In this document: positions 1-8,521 of the stretch, piece by piece
Layout: each line of letters starts with the position of its first letter
How positions within the stretch are numbered: the first letter of the stretch is position 1
Source: Gemmatimonadota bacterium
GTDB taxonomy: Bacteria > Gemmatimonadota > Gemmatimonadetes > Gemmatimonadales > GWC2-71-9
Length of the DNA: 64,000 nucleotides
Reading direction: 5' to 3'
Assembly (NCBI GenBank): GCA_016713785.1
Contig: JADJOM010000003.1
Location: 2,003,501-2,067,500, forward strand
The notes under the pieces: model-generated
Databases searched by the model: none
Told to the model about the DNA's origin: nothing
The model's input: the letters and a program-made list of their open reading frames with translations, nothing else
Position numbers and translations under genes: made by a program

Positions 1-270
1 TACACCGTCCGCGATCGCGCCCACCAGGAGCTGGACCGGTTCGTCGGCTTCGAGGATCCCGACCTGGTCATCTTCGGCGACGCCGGGTCCGCGTGGCTGG
101 CCGGGGACGGGCCGGGCCGCGTTCCCGCCGACCGCATCCGCGCGCTCACGGAATGGAAGGCCGACGTCGGGGTGGGCCTCGATGCCGGCGGCGTGGCGGT
201 GTACCTGGCCAAGTCGGTCACGGACGGCCAGCCGGTGCGGGTGTTCCTCCGGCTGGATCGCCGGTTCTAG
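1..270 (+). CDS. C-terminal part of a probable outer-membrane beta-barrel protein (5' end outside window)
   Basis: Reading frame 1 is open from the first base to TAG at 268-270, giving the last 89 residues. The tail alternates hydrophobic and polar residues (VGVGLDAGGVAVYLAKSV, then PVRVFLRLDRRF) and ends in phenylalanine. That is the usual C-terminal beta-signal of outer-membrane barrels. The next gene starts 3 nt after the stop, so the two are probably co-transcribed. The family cannot be named from this fragment. A surface-antigen or metallopeptidase-associated barrel is possible. The barrel assignment is an inference from the residue pattern. Confidence 0.6.
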   Translation, partial: YTVRDRAHQELDRFVGFEDPDLVIFGDAGSAWLAGDGPGRVPADRIRALTEWKADVGVGLDAGGVAVYLAKSVTDGQPVRVFLRLDRRF

Positions 271-273
271 GAC

Positions 274-918
274 GTGACCCGGCGGATCGCCTTCGTCCTT
301 GGAGGGCTGGCCCTGGTGCCGGCCCTCCTCGCCACCCCCAGTGGCGTTGCCGCCCAGGATTCCACCCAGGTCACCCTGGAGGTCGGCGTCACCGGGCCGG
401 CCCGTGACCCGATCGTCCGGACCCGCAACCTGCTCGAGGACACGCCGTGGCTCTCCGCCCTGCGGGAGGGGTTGCCGGTCCGGCTGCAGTATCGGCTCGA
501 GACCTGGCGTTCCCGCGAGGGGTGGCTGGACGAGGTGGACCGCACCCTGGACTGGACCCTCGTGGTCCGTCACGAGCCGCTGCTCGACCAGTTCTCGGTG
601 ACCCGCCTGGGCCCGGGCAACCTCTCCACCACCCGGAGGGTCGGCACCGCGGGTGCCCTGGCCGAGGTCCTCGGCCTGACCTACCAGTTCCGGATCGGAC
701 CCAAGGTGGCTGGGCGGTACTACTACGCCGCCTCCCTCGACGTGGTCACCCTCTCGGAGACGGACCTCGAGAAGTTCGAGCGCCTGCTGCGTGGCGAGCT
801 GCAGGGAGAGAACAGCGGCGGCTCGTTCGTGGACCGGGCCCGGCGGCTGGTCCTCCGGCTGGCCGGCCTGCCCACGCTGCAGCGCAGTGGCCGGTCCGAG
901 CCGTTCGAGGTGCGGTAG
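274..918 (+). CDS. DUF4390-like secreted protein
   Basis: A 214-residue protein that starts at GTG 274, 3 nt after the preceding stop. Residues 1-28 form a signal peptide: MTRR, a hydrophobic core, then a VAAQ cleavage region. The mature part is rich in beta strand and contains a PVRLQYRLETWRSREGWLDE segment and conserved tryptophans. This fits my memory of DUF4390 proteins, which have no known biochemical function. It is likely periplasmic or outer-membrane associated, in keeping with the barrel fragment upstream. The stop codon lies inside the first unit of an octamer array (912-943). The family call is moderately sure. Confidence 0.7.
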   Translation: MTRRIAFVLGGLALVPALLATPSGVAAQDSTQVTLEVGVTGPARDPIVRTRNLLEDTPWLSALREGLPVRLQYRLETWRSREGWLDEVDRTLDWTLVVRHEPLLDQFSVTRLGPGNLSTTRRVGTAGALAEVLGLTYQFRIGPKVAGRYYYAASLDVVTLSETDLEKFERLLRGELQGENSGGSFVDRARRLVLRLAGLPTLQRSGRSEPFEVR

Positions 919-943
919 GGCGGTAAGGCGGCAGGGCGATGGG
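912..943. repeat. Octamer array, GCGGTAGG-type, four units
   Basis: Four consecutive 8-bp units read gcggtagg, gcggtaag, gcggcagg and gcgatggg. The first unit carries the TAG stop of the DUF4390-like gene. The second carries a TAA in another frame. The same octamer on the opposite strand ends the aminotransferase gene at 11914. Confidence 0.75.
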
Positions 944-958
944 GCGTTCGGACGAGAA

Positions 959-989
959 AGGGTGGAGTCCCGGTCCGGGGCCCCACCCT
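959..989. terminator. Possible weak terminator hairpin between convergent genes
   Basis: agggtgg (959-965) pairs with ccaccct (983-989) around a 17-nt G/C-rich loop that can pair partially. It lies between the convergent DUF4390-like and HNH genes. There is no U tract, so this is a weak call. Confidence 0.3.
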
Positions 990-1013
990 CCTGCCATTCC
1001 GGACCACGGCCGG

Positions 1014-1562
1014 TCAGCCGCCGAGGGCCTTCAGGGCGTCGGCGCCGTAGAAGAGCTTGATGTACTTGGACTGGGTCGTGGTGAGCCGGCGGACGGCCCA
1101 GGCCAGGTGCACGAAGTGCGGCTCATGCGGGTGGGAGTGCGGCTGCATGCCGCACTCCTCGGGAAGCCGGTTGCCCTTGCGGGTGTTGCAGGTGGAGCAG
1201 GCGGTCACCACGTTGGTCCACTCGTTGGTGCCACCACGGGAGAGGGGCACCAGGTGGTCGCGGGTGAGGCACTCGCGGCCCCGCAGGTCGAGCGGGGAGC
1301 GGTCGCAATACTGGCAGCGATAGCCGTCGCGAGCGAAGAGGAAGGTGTTGGTGACCTGGCGGCGGAAGCGGCGGGGGACGTGCACGAACTTGACCAGCCG
1401 GATGATCGCCGGTTTGGGGAGGACGAGGCGCTCACTGCGCACCACGTCCCGTCCCTCCGCTTCGACGATCTCCGCCTTGCCCTCGATCACCAGTCTGAGG
1501 GCGCGCCGCACGGGCACCATGGTCAGGGGCTCGAACGACGCGTTGAGCGCCAGGCACCGCAC
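1014..1562 (-). CDS. HNH endonuclease family protein
   Basis: From GTG 1562 this is a 182-residue protein beginning MRCLALNASFEPL. I chose this start because that is the typical N-terminus of small bacterial HNH proteins; the frame is open to TTG 1625. The zinc/HNH core is clear: C83-x2-C86, D102-H103 in TRDHLVPLSRGG, N113 and W115 in TNEWTNVV, and C122-x2-C125 followed by NTRKGNR. This is a treble-clef, metal-dependent nuclease fold. The substrate is unknown; such stand-alone proteins are often linked to repair or are uncharacterised. It lies downstream of argR on the same strand (76 nt from the argR stop with the start used here) and probably shares its transcript. Confidence 0.88.
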   Translation of the reverse strand: MRCLALNASFEPLTMVPVRRALRLVIEGKAEIVEAEGRDVVRSERLVLPKPAIIRLVKFVHVPRRFRRQVTNTFLFARDGYRCQYCDRSPLDLRGRECLTRDHLVPLSRGGTNEWTNVVTACSTCNTRKGNRLPEECGMQPHSHPHEPHFVHLAWAVRRLTTTQSKYIKLFYGADALKALGG

Positions 1563-1637
1563 CAGAGGCAACACTCCACCGTCAGGGGACCGTGAATCGT
1601 ACTCCGGCGCGCCCGGGCGGCGCAAGCAACGGTCCGG

Positions 1638-2081
1638 TTACCGGGTCAGCGCCGCCAGCCGCCCCTCGACCAGTTGCCGCATCCGCGGGTTCTTGGCGAT
1701 GATCAGCAGGGTGTCGTCGCCCGCGAGGGTGCCGATGATCTCCTTCCACCCCGCCTGATCGAGCGCGGCGGCCACCGCCGGCGCGCCGCCGGTGGCCGTC
1801 TTGATCACGATCAGCGGCCCGGTGCTCTCCAGGCTCACCATCAGCGTCGGGAGGATCTGGCCGAGGTCGGGCCGGAGCGAGCCCTCGTGCGGGTTGGCGT
1901 AGTAAGAGCCGCCCTGCGGGTCGACCAGCTTGGCGAGGCCGAGTTCCCGGATGTCGCGGGAGAGGGTGGCCTGGGTCACCGAGATGGACTCGGTGGAGAG
2001 GGCCTCGCGCAGGTCATCCTGGCTCTGGATGCGGCGTTCGCGGACAATGCGGAGGATGGCCGCGTGACGCTGGAGCTTCAT
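1638..2081 (-). CDS. argR: Arginine repressor ArgR
   Basis: A 147-residue protein of normal ArgR length. The N-terminal winged helix-turn-helix (about residues 1-70) contains the family signature SVTQATLSRDIRELGL with its Ser-Arg pair. The C-terminal hexamerisation and arginine-binding domain ends with GTLAGDDTLLII, matching the GTIAGDDT motif that holds the ligand-contacting aspartates. ArgR represses arginine biosynthesis when bound to L-arginine. No arginine biosynthesis gene is in this window, so it acts in trans. The start is ATG 2081, with GGGAG about 11 nt upstream. I saw no ARG box in the 94-bp upstream gap. Confidence 0.95.
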   Translation of the reverse strand: MKLQRHAAILRIVRERRIQSQDDLREALSTESISVTQATLSRDIRELGLAKLVDPQGGSYYANPHEGSLRPDLGQILPTLMVSLESTGPLIVIKTATGGAPAVAAALDQAGWKEIIGTLAGDDTLLIIAKNPRMRQLVEGRLAALTR

Positions 2082-2175
2082 GTGGAGTGGAACTCCCGGG
2101 AGGCTGTCAGCGCGGGACGCTGCAGCGGGTTGGAGTCAGCGATGGGAGCCCCGCGGGCGCGCGGCGTCCCACAGT

Positions 2176-3465
2176 TCAGCCGGCGGCTGATAGCTGACAG
2201 CACTCAGCTGTCACAGCCTCTCCCCGCGGTACCGTGGACGGCCCGCGAGGCAGGTCAAGAATATCGCGTCCCGGCCGAGGGACAAGACGGCTTCCGGAAT
2301 CCGGGATGGGTCGGCGCCCGGCCGGCAGCCGGGCGGCCACCACGTCTCCCCAGAGGCCCGGGGTCAGGCTGCCCACCTCGCCCTCGAGCCCAAGCGCGCG
2401 CGCGGCACCGGTGGTGATCAGACGGAGCGCCGCCTCCGCGCCGAGTCCGGCCAGCGCCCGCGCGGCCCGGGCCTCGGCCAGCAGGTCCAGCGGCGCCACG
2501 CTGGCGACCGAGTCGGTCCCGACGCCCACCCGGATCCCCGCCTCGAGCAGCGCCTGCAGCGGCGCCGCGCCGTGCCCATGCCGCGCATTGGAACGTGGGC
2601 AATGCGCCGCGGCCACTCCGGCGCGCGCCAGCCGGGTGACATCCTCCGCCGAGACCCGCACCAGGTGAATACAGAGGGTCCGTGACCCCAGGACGCCGTG
2701 CTGGTCGAGCCACGCCACCGGGGTCCGACCCGGCAGCGGCGGCAGAGGGATGCCCCGCCCCTCCCAGGCCCGCGCGAACCCGCCAGTGGCCTCAGCCAGG
2801 AGCAGCGACTCGTCGGCGGACTCCGCCAGGTGCACTGCCAGCGGCAGGTCGCGCGCCGTGGCCAGCCGCGCGGCGTGGGCGTAGAGGGCGCCGCTCACGC
2901 TGTAGGGCGCGTGGGGCGACAGGCCCAGGCGAACCCGCTCGGAGGTGAACGGCGCGAGCTCGTCAAGCCGCCGGGCCGCCCTCGCAATGGCCTCGTCCGC
3001 CTGGGCGGGGTGGGGACCGAACACCTCGTGGTACGCGATGCCACTGCCGCCCGCCTCGGCCAGCGCCTGGATGACGGCACCGGAATCCCCGGTGTCGGCC
3101 ACGGTGGTGACGCCGGCGGCCCAGCAGTCCTGGAGGCCCCGGCGCGCGGCCGCGAGGAAGTCCGCCGGGGTGCGGCCGGCCTTCAGCGCGATGATGTGCC
3201 GGATCCAGGCCGGGAAGTCGGCCTCGGGCACCTGCCCGTCGAGGCCGGTCAGTTCGAGGTGGGTGTGGACGTTGATGAACCCCGGCAGGAGGACCATCCC
3301 CGGGCAGGCCTCCTCAGGGACGCCCGGCGGGAGCGGCACGGTGGCCGCGGGGCCCACGGCGGCGATGCGTCCATCGGGCCCGACCAGCACCGCACCGCCC
3401 GCGATCGGGGGCGCGCCCATTGGCACCACCCAGCCGGCGGTGAACCGCCGGGCCACCCCGGTCAT
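2176..3465 (-). CDS. Amidohydrolase-family deaminase (possible aminodeoxyfutalosine deaminase)
   Basis: A 429-residue metal-dependent hydrolase of the amidohydrolase superfamily. Metal and catalytic motifs appear in order: NVHTHLELTGL (HxH), LSPHAPYSVS, AVHLAES (His plus Glu), CIHLV, AAHCPRSN and VGTDSVAS (Asp). The deaminase subgroup includes SsnA, MtaD and the menaquinone futalosine-pathway enzyme MqnX. The HTHLE motif fits MqnX in my memory but does not prove it. ATG 3465 overlaps the TGA of the upstream penicillin-binding protein as ATGA, so the two are translationally coupled. The last 45 or so residues are low complexity and probably non-catalytic. Confidence 0.82.
   Translation of the reverse strand: MTGVARRFTAGWVVPMGAPPIAGGAVLVGPDGRIAAVGPAATVPLPPGVPEEACPGMVLLPGFINVHTHLELTGLDGQVPEADFPAWIRHIIALKAGRTPADFLAAARRGLQDCWAAGVTTVADTGDSGAVIQALAEAGGSGIAYHEVFGPHPAQADEAIARAARRLDELAPFTSERVRLGLSPHAPYSVSGALYAHAARLATARDLPLAVHLAESADESLLLAEATGGFARAWEGRGIPLPPLPGRTPVAWLDQHGVLGSRTLCIHLVRVSAEDVTRLARAGVAAAHCPRSNARHGHGAAPLQALLEAGIRVGVGTDSVASVAPLDLLAEARAARALAGLGAEAALRLITTGAARALGLEGEVGSLTPGLWGDVVAARLPAGRRPIPDSGSRLVPRPGRDILDLPRGPSTVPRGEAVTAECCQLSAAG
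2195..2213. repeat. Short hairpin TGACAGC-ACTCA-GCTGTCA
   Basis: A perfect 7-bp inverted repeat (2195-2201 and 2207-2213) with a 5-nt loop, inside the extreme 3' end of the amidohydrolase frame. Related GCTGTCAGC and GAGTCAGC words occur nearby at about 2104 and 2128. It could be a small intergenic repeat or a terminator that has entered the coding end. Confidence 0.4.
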
Positions 3466-5642
3466 GGCGGGCTGTTCTGCAGCGGATTGCCGCCGGCGGC
3501 GGGTCCCGCCCCGGCGCCCCAGGGGTTGTGGATGGGGCAGAAGTCGCGCGGCTCGGTGCCGATCAGGAACGACTCGACCGCGAGCGAGTCCTTGGGGCAG
3601 AAGGGCGTGAACTTGCGCCCGGTCTGCCGGTCCACCTCGACCACGGTCAGGCCGTCGGGCCGCGGCCAGCCGGCGGGGACGGGGCGGCGCTCGTAGACCT
3701 CTTTCATCATCATGGTCCACGCCGGCGCGGCGAGCCGGCCGCCCTGGGCATTGTCCATGATCTTCTGCGGCCGGTCCATGCCCATCCAGACGCCCGCCAC
3801 CAGGTCGGGGGTGAAGCCGATGAACCAGACGTCGGCGCCGTCGTTGGTGGTGCCGGTCTTGCCGCCGGCGGGGATCGGGCCGAGCTGGCTGCCGACGGTC
3901 CCGGCCGCGCTGCCGCGGCGCACGACGTCCCGCAGGCCATCGAGCATGAGCCAGGCCAGCGCCGAGTCCATCACCACCTCGGAGCGGGGCCGGGGCTGCC
4001 ACAGCACGTTCCCCCGGCGGTCTTCCACCCGCTCGATCGCGTAGGGCGTGGTCCGGATGCCCAGGGTGGCGAAGGGACTGAACGCGGCGATCATCTCCAG
4101 CGGAATCACCGACGCCGCGCCGATGTAGGTCGACGGGTACGGCGGCACCGGGGTGCTGATCCCGAAGCGCGCCGCCTCGCCGACCACGGCGCCGGGGCCG
4201 ATATCATCCCCGACGCGGATGGCGGGGATGTTGCGGCTCTCGTAGAACGCCTCCTTGAGCGACATGGGGCCGGCGAACTTGTTGTCGTAGTTCTGCGGCT
4301 CCCACGCCGGCTCCCCGGGCGTCATCTCCATGCTGAGCGGGGTATCCTCGATGATCTCCGACCAGGGATGCCCCGCCCGCAGCGCCGCGGTGTACACGAT
4401 CGGCTTGAAGGTCGAGCCGGCCTGCCGCACGGCCTGGACCGCGCGGTTGAACTTGCTGTCGTTGAAGTCCCGGCCGCCCACCATGGCGAGGAGCTTGCCG
4501 GTGCGCGCCTCGAGCACCACCGCCAGCCCCTGGAGGTAGGGCGACTCGGCCGGCAGGTCGGTGTCGTCACCGCGCTTCTCGAGGTAGTCGGCATACGTGG
4601 GCCGGGGGTACTTCCCGTAGCGGGCCTTGTTGCGCTCGATCTCGTCGAGCTGGCGGGCCAGGGCGCGTTCCGCCGCCTGCTGGATGTCGAGGTCCACGGT
4701 GGTGTAGATCCGCAGCCCGTCCTTGTAGAGCTGGGACCCGAAGCGGGTCTGCAGCTGCTGCCGCACGTACTCGGTGAAGTACGGCGCCACCTCGCTGAAG
4801 TCGGAGCGGGTGGAGAGGAGCAGCGGGTAGGCCTTCCACCGGTCCGCGTCCGCGCGGGTCAGGACGCCCTCCTCGGCCATCAGCTCGAGGATCAGGTTGC
4901 GGCGCTCCACCGAGAGGTCGGGATTCCGCCGCGGGTTGTACCGGGTGGGCGAGCGCGGGATCCCCGCCAGGGTCGCCGCCTCGGCCACGTTCAGCTCGCG
5001 GGCGGTCTTTCCGAAGTACCGCTCGGCCGCCGCCTCCACCCCGAACGCCCCGTTGCCGAGGTTGATCTGGTTGAGGTAGAACTCGAGAATCTTGCCCTTG
5101 GCGAAGTTCGACTCGATCTCGAAGGCGACGTGCATCTCCCGCAGCTTGCGCTTCACCGTCCGGTCGCGGCGGTTGAGGTCGTCGGGGAAGAGATTGCCGG
5201 CCAGCTGCATGGTGATCGTCGAGAACCCCTGCATCTGGCCCCGGTGCGTCAGGACGTAGACGGCGGTGTGGCGCAGCGCCCCGAGCGCCCGCACCCAGTC
5301 CACCCCTTCGTGCTCGTAGAACCGCTTGTCCTCCACCACCACGAACGCGGCCACCACCGCCGGCGACATCTGCTCGAGCGAGACGACCGTGCGCCGCTCG
5401 GCCCCGAGGTCGGTGATGAGGCGGCCATCGGCCGCATACACCTTGGAGGCCTGCGCCGGATCGTAGGTGCGGACCAGGGGCGCGATGGACGGGCAGGCGC
5501 TGTTGGCGCACGCCCGGGTCCACGCCGCCACCGCCACGCCGAGCCCGAGCATGAGGACGGCAAGCACCGCGGTCAGGAAGTTGCTGCGGATGCGGGGGGT
5601 ATACCACCACCGCTGCAGGGTGCTCAGGGGACGAAAGGCCAT
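3462..5642 (-). CDS. Class A penicillin-binding protein (bifunctional transglycosylase/transpeptidase)
   Basis: A 726-residue PBP1A-type enzyme that polymerises and cross-links peptidoglycan at the outer face of the inner membrane. One membrane anchor spans about residues 21-41. The family GT51 transglycosylase domain has the catalytic Glu104 in VVEDKRFYEHEGVDW, then FSTITMQLAGNLF. The transpeptidase domain has Ser410 in GSTFKP, a YESRN motif, and Lys595 in KTGTTND. All catalytic residues are present and the length is typical. It starts 9 nt after the stop of the histidine kinase gene and overlaps the amidohydrolase by 4 nt, so the three form an operon. Confidence 0.95.
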   Translation of the reverse strand: MAFRPLSTLQRWWYTPRIRSNFLTAVLAVLMLGLGVAVAAWTRACANSACPSIAPLVRTYDPAQASKVYAADGRLITDLGAERRTVVSLEQMSPAVVAAFVVVEDKRFYEHEGVDWVRALGALRHTAVYVLTHRGQMQGFSTITMQLAGNLFPDDLNRRDRTVKRKLREMHVAFEIESNFAKGKILEFYLNQINLGNGAFGVEAAAERYFGKTARELNVAEAATLAGIPRSPTRYNPRRNPDLSVERRNLILELMAEEGVLTRADADRWKAYPLLLSTRSDFSEVAPYFTEYVRQQLQTRFGSQLYKDGLRIYTTVDLDIQQAAERALARQLDEIERNKARYGKYPRPTYADYLEKRGDDTDLPAESPYLQGLAVVLEARTGKLLAMVGGRDFNDSKFNRAVQAVRQAGSTFKPIVYTAALRAGHPWSEIIEDTPLSMEMTPGEPAWEPQNYDNKFAGPMSLKEAFYESRNIPAIRVGDDIGPGAVVGEAARFGISTPVPPYPSTYIGAASVIPLEMIAAFSPFATLGIRTTPYAIERVEDRRGNVLWQPRPRSEVVMDSALAWLMLDGLRDVVRRGSAAGTVGSQLGPIPAGGKTGTTNDGADVWFIGFTPDLVAGVWMGMDRPQKIMDNAQGGRLAAPAWTMMMKEVYERRPVPAGWPRPDGLTVVEVDRQTGRKFTPFCPKDSLAVESFLIGTEPRDFCPIHNPWGAGAGPAAGGNPLQNSPP

Positions 5643-5651
5643 GGAGGGAAT

Positions 5652-8411
5652 CTAGGCGGGCGTCCGGGCGTCCAACACCTCCCGCACCTCGCGCACCAGC
5701 GCGTCGGGGGTGAACGGCTTCGACAGGAGACGGGCGCCGGCGGGCGCCAGACCGCGGCCGATCACCTCCGGGGCATACCCCGAGATGTAGAGCACGCGCA
5801 GGCGGGGGAACCGCGCCGTCAGCTCGGCCGCCAGGGCCAGCCCGCTCATCTCGGGCATGATGACGTCAGTCACCAGCAGCGCCGCGCCGGCCAGATCCTG
5901 CGCGTCGAGGGCCAGCACTTCGCCGGCCCGTCCCGCCGCCCGGACCTGGTACCCGGCACCCTCGAGGGCCCGCAGGGCGAGCGCGCGCACCGCCGGGTCA
6001 TCCTCCACGAGCAGCAGGTGCTCGGTGCCCCGGGTGGCCGCAGGGGTCCGGCCGTCGGCCGGGCGGGCCGGGGCCGTTGGCTCCACCCGCGGAAGCCAGA
6101 CCCGGAAGGTGCTGCCCCGCCCCACCGTGCTCTCCACCTCGATCATCCCCCCGGCCTGCTGCACGATCCCGTAGCAGGTGGCCAGCCCGAGGCCGGTGCC
6201 GCGCCCCTGCGGCTTGGTGGTGAAGAACGGCTCGAAGATGTGGGGCAATACCTCCGCCGGGATCCCCTCCCCCTGGTCCGTCACCGCAAGGCAGACGGCC
6301 GGCCCGGGCGGCAGGGGCGGCCGGAGCGCCGCCTCGGCGGGACTCAGCACGGCGTGGCGTACCGCGAGGCACAGCTCACCGCCCCCCGGCATCGCGTCGC
6401 GCGCATTGACCGCGAGATTCACCACCACCTGCTCCAGCTGGTGCGGATCGGCCAGGGCCAGCCACCGCTCCGCGGGGAGCTCGGCCCGCAGCACGATGTC
6501 CTCGCCGATCACGCGCCCGAGCATCCGCTCGAGGCCGCGCAGCAGGGCCACGAGGTCCACGGGCTGGGGCGCGAGTGTCTGGCGCCGCGCGAACGCCAGC
6601 AGCTGGGCGACCAGCGAGGCGGCGCGGTCGCCCGCCGCATGGATGGCCTCGACATCCTCCCGGACGGGGTCACCCTCGGGCAGGGAACGTTCCAGCAACG
6701 CGGTGTGCCCGAAGATCGCCGTGAGGATGTTGTTGAGGTCGTGCGCGACGCCGCCGGCGAGGCGCCCCAGCCCGTCCATCTTCTGCGCCTGGAGGAACTG
6801 CTGCTCCAGCCGCTTGCGGCCCGTGATGTCCTGGAGGGTGCCAAAGACACGGGTGACGGCGCCTTGGCGGAGCTCGGCACGACCGGTCACCCGCACGTCC
6901 AGCTCGGCGCCGCTGTCCGCGCGGAGCTGCAGCTCCAGGTCGAAGGGGGTCCCCTCGGTCCGCGCCCGGTGCAGGGCGGCCAGGAGCCGCTCCCGTCCCG
7001 GCGAGGGATAGCGCGCCGCCATCACGGCCAGGTCGGGCACCTGACTCGCCGGGGGCATTCCGTGCAGGCGGAAGGTCTCCGCGGTCCAGAAGGTGGCGCC
7101 GGTCGCCAGCTCGAACTCCCACCCGCCGATGCGCGCGCTGGACTGGGTCTCCGCCATGAGCGTCAGCTGCCGGCGCTCCGCGGTCACGTCGAGCAGCAGC
7201 GCGAGGTAGCGTGGCGTCTCGCCCACCAGGCGCGCCGCACTGAGCGCGGCCCAGACACGGGCACCATCCTTCCGCAGGCAGCTGATCTCCGCCGCCGGCG
7301 TGACCCCCTCCCGCCGCAGCGTGTCCCAGGCCAGGCGCGCCTCCGCCTGTCGCTCGGGCGGCGTGATCCGGCCGCCCGTGACCTCACCGGCCGCGACGTC
7401 CTCCGGGGTGTAGCCCAGGAGACCGAGCGCGTAGTGGTTGGCCTCGACCACCCGCCCCTGCTCATCGAACACCAGCACCCCGACCATGCTGGAGTGGTAG
7501 ATCCGCCCGAAGCGGCTGACGCTCTCGCGGAGCAGTTCCTCGGCCCGCCGGCGCTCAGTCACCACGGCTGCTGCGGCAAGGGAGGTGACCGCGGAGATCG
7601 CCAGCATGGCCTGGGTGCCGAAGAGCCGATCGGCGATCGCCGGCGCATAGCCCATCGGCCCCAGGCCGCTCAGCGCCGCGGGCAACGCCACGACGCCCAC
7701 CGCCAGGCACGCCAGCGCCGCCCCTGACGACCCGAAGCGGACCGCCGCCCACAGGAGCACCGGGGCCAGCCAGGAGGGGGAGACGACCGGGGTGGCCGGC
7801 CGGGCAAACAGCTGGAAGAGGAGCACGCCCAGCGTCCCCGCGAGCGCCAGTGCCTCGAGGACCCGCCGCCGACGGCCCAGGGGCTCCGCCAGGCGGTGGG
7901 TGACCGGGGCAAGGATGGCGGGCGCGATGAGCAGCACACTCATGGCGTGGGTGGACGCCCAGTTGATCCAGAAGCCCGGCGGCATCCGCCACCCGTTCAG
8001 CGCCTCGAGCAGGAGCCCGGCCGTCGCCCCGACGGTCGTGGCCACGATCGTGGCGAGTCCGAGAAGGGCGACCTCCGCCAGCGTATCGAGGAGCGGCCCG
8101 CGCCACGCCCGGCTGCCCAGCAGCCGCGCCGCCAGCCAGGCGGAGAGCGCCCCGATGGCGGCCATCTGGGGCGTCCGGACACTGAGCCCCCCGAAGACGG
8201 CCACCGCCGCGACCTCGGCCCCGAAACCGGCCGCGAGGATCGCGGGCCACCCCCGCCGGGTGGTGAGCAGCGCCGCGACCACCACGCCGGTCTGCGGCCA
8301 CAGGTGCACCAGTCCCACGGGCAGCAGCCCCGACTGGAGGGCGCAACCCAGGAGAAAGCAGAGGACCGCGACGCCGAGCGCCGTCAGGCCCGGATGCCGC
8401 GAGGTCGGCAC
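5652..8411 (-). CDS. Hybrid sensor histidine kinase (MASE1-PAS-PAS-HisKA-HATPase-REC)
   Basis: A 919-residue membrane sensor. Residues 1 to about 280 are a polytopic MASE1-like region, followed by two PAS domains (about 285-410 and 415-540). The dimerisation domain carries the phospho-acceptor His557 in AHDLNNILTA. The ATPase domain shows NLAVNARDAMP, then GQGEGIP-type and GTGLGLATCYGIV motifs. The C-terminal receiver has Asp849 in LLVTDVIMP. No output domain follows, so phosphate must pass to another protein. It heads the operon with the class A penicillin-binding protein and the amidohydrolase, which hints at cell-wall sensing (inference). GTG 8411 is used because the nearby ATG 8425 is out of frame. 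Confidence 0.93.
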   Translation of the reverse strand: MPTSRHPGLTALGVAVLCFLLGCALQSGLLPVGLVHLWPQTGVVVAALLTTRRGWPAILAAGFGAEVAAVAVFGGLSVRTPQMAAIGALSAWLAARLLGSRAWRGPLLDTLAEVALLGLATIVATTVGATAGLLLEALNGWRMPPGFWINWASTHAMSVLLIAPAILAPVTHRLAEPLGRRRRVLEALALAGTLGVLLFQLFARPATPVVSPSWLAPVLLWAAVRFGSSGAALACLAVGVVALPAALSGLGPMGYAPAIADRLFGTQAMLAISAVTSLAAAAVVTERRRAEELLRESVSRFGRIYHSSMVGVLVFDEQGRVVEANHYALGLLGYTPEDVAAGEVTGGRITPPERQAEARLAWDTLRREGVTPAAEISCLRKDGARVWAALSAARLVGETPRYLALLLDVTAERRQLTLMAETQSSARIGGWEFELATGATFWTAETFRLHGMPPASQVPDLAVMAARYPSPGRERLLAALHRARTEGTPFDLELQLRADSGAELDVRVTGRAELRQGAVTRVFGTLQDITGRKRLEQQFLQAQKMDGLGRLAGGVAHDLNNILTAIFGHTALLERSLPEGDPVREDVEAIHAAGDRAASLVAQLLAFARRQTLAPQPVDLVALLRGLERMLGRVIGEDIVLRAELPAERWLALADPHQLEQVVVNLAVNARDAMPGGGELCLAVRHAVLSPAEAALRPPLPPGPAVCLAVTDQGEGIPAEVLPHIFEPFFTTKPQGRGTGLGLATCYGIVQQAGGMIEVESTVGRGSTFRVWLPRVEPTAPARPADGRTPAATRGTEHLLLVEDDPAVRALALRALEGAGYQVRAAGRAGEVLALDAQDLAGAALLVTDVIMPEMSGLALAAELTARFPRLRVLYISGYAPEVIGRGLAPAGARLLSKPFTPDALVREVREVLDARTPA

Positions 8412-8441
8412 GGACGAGCCACCATGAGGGTGAAAAGTTCC

Positions 8442-8472
8442 TCTATATGCGCACGGGGCTGGAGAGAATCAA
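8442..8472 (-). promoter_or_regulatory. Candidate promoter for the histidine kinase operon
   Basis: On the minus strand TTGATT (8472-8467) lies 19 nt from TATAGA (8447-8442), or 17 nt from an overlapping CATATA. It is in the 110-bp divergent gap, about 30 nt before the kinase start. Spacing and -10 match are imperfect. Confidence 0.35.
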
Positions 8473-8483
8473 GCGGTACCCGC

Positions 8484-8513
8484 TTGCGGCGCACCCGGTG
8501 GCCGCCCTAGGAT
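8484..8513 (+). promoter_or_regulatory. Promoter of tyrS with near-leaderless start
   Basis: TTGCGG (8484-8489), an 18-nt spacer and TAGGAT (8508-8513) make a sigma70-like promoter. Only 8 nt separate the -10 box from the tyrS ATG at 8522, so transcription should begin at or next to the start codon. Confidence 0.6.
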
Positions 8514-8521
8514 TGGCGCCC

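Noticed and set aside
3528..7727. A 1,399-codon plus-strand open frame
   Set aside because: It is antisense to the penicillin-binding protein and kinase genes, whose catalytic motifs are all present. Long antisense frames are expected at this GC content, and its product is low-complexity.
8412..8521. T-box leader before tyrS
   Set aside because: The promoter -10 box is 8 nt from the ATG, leaving no room for a leader.
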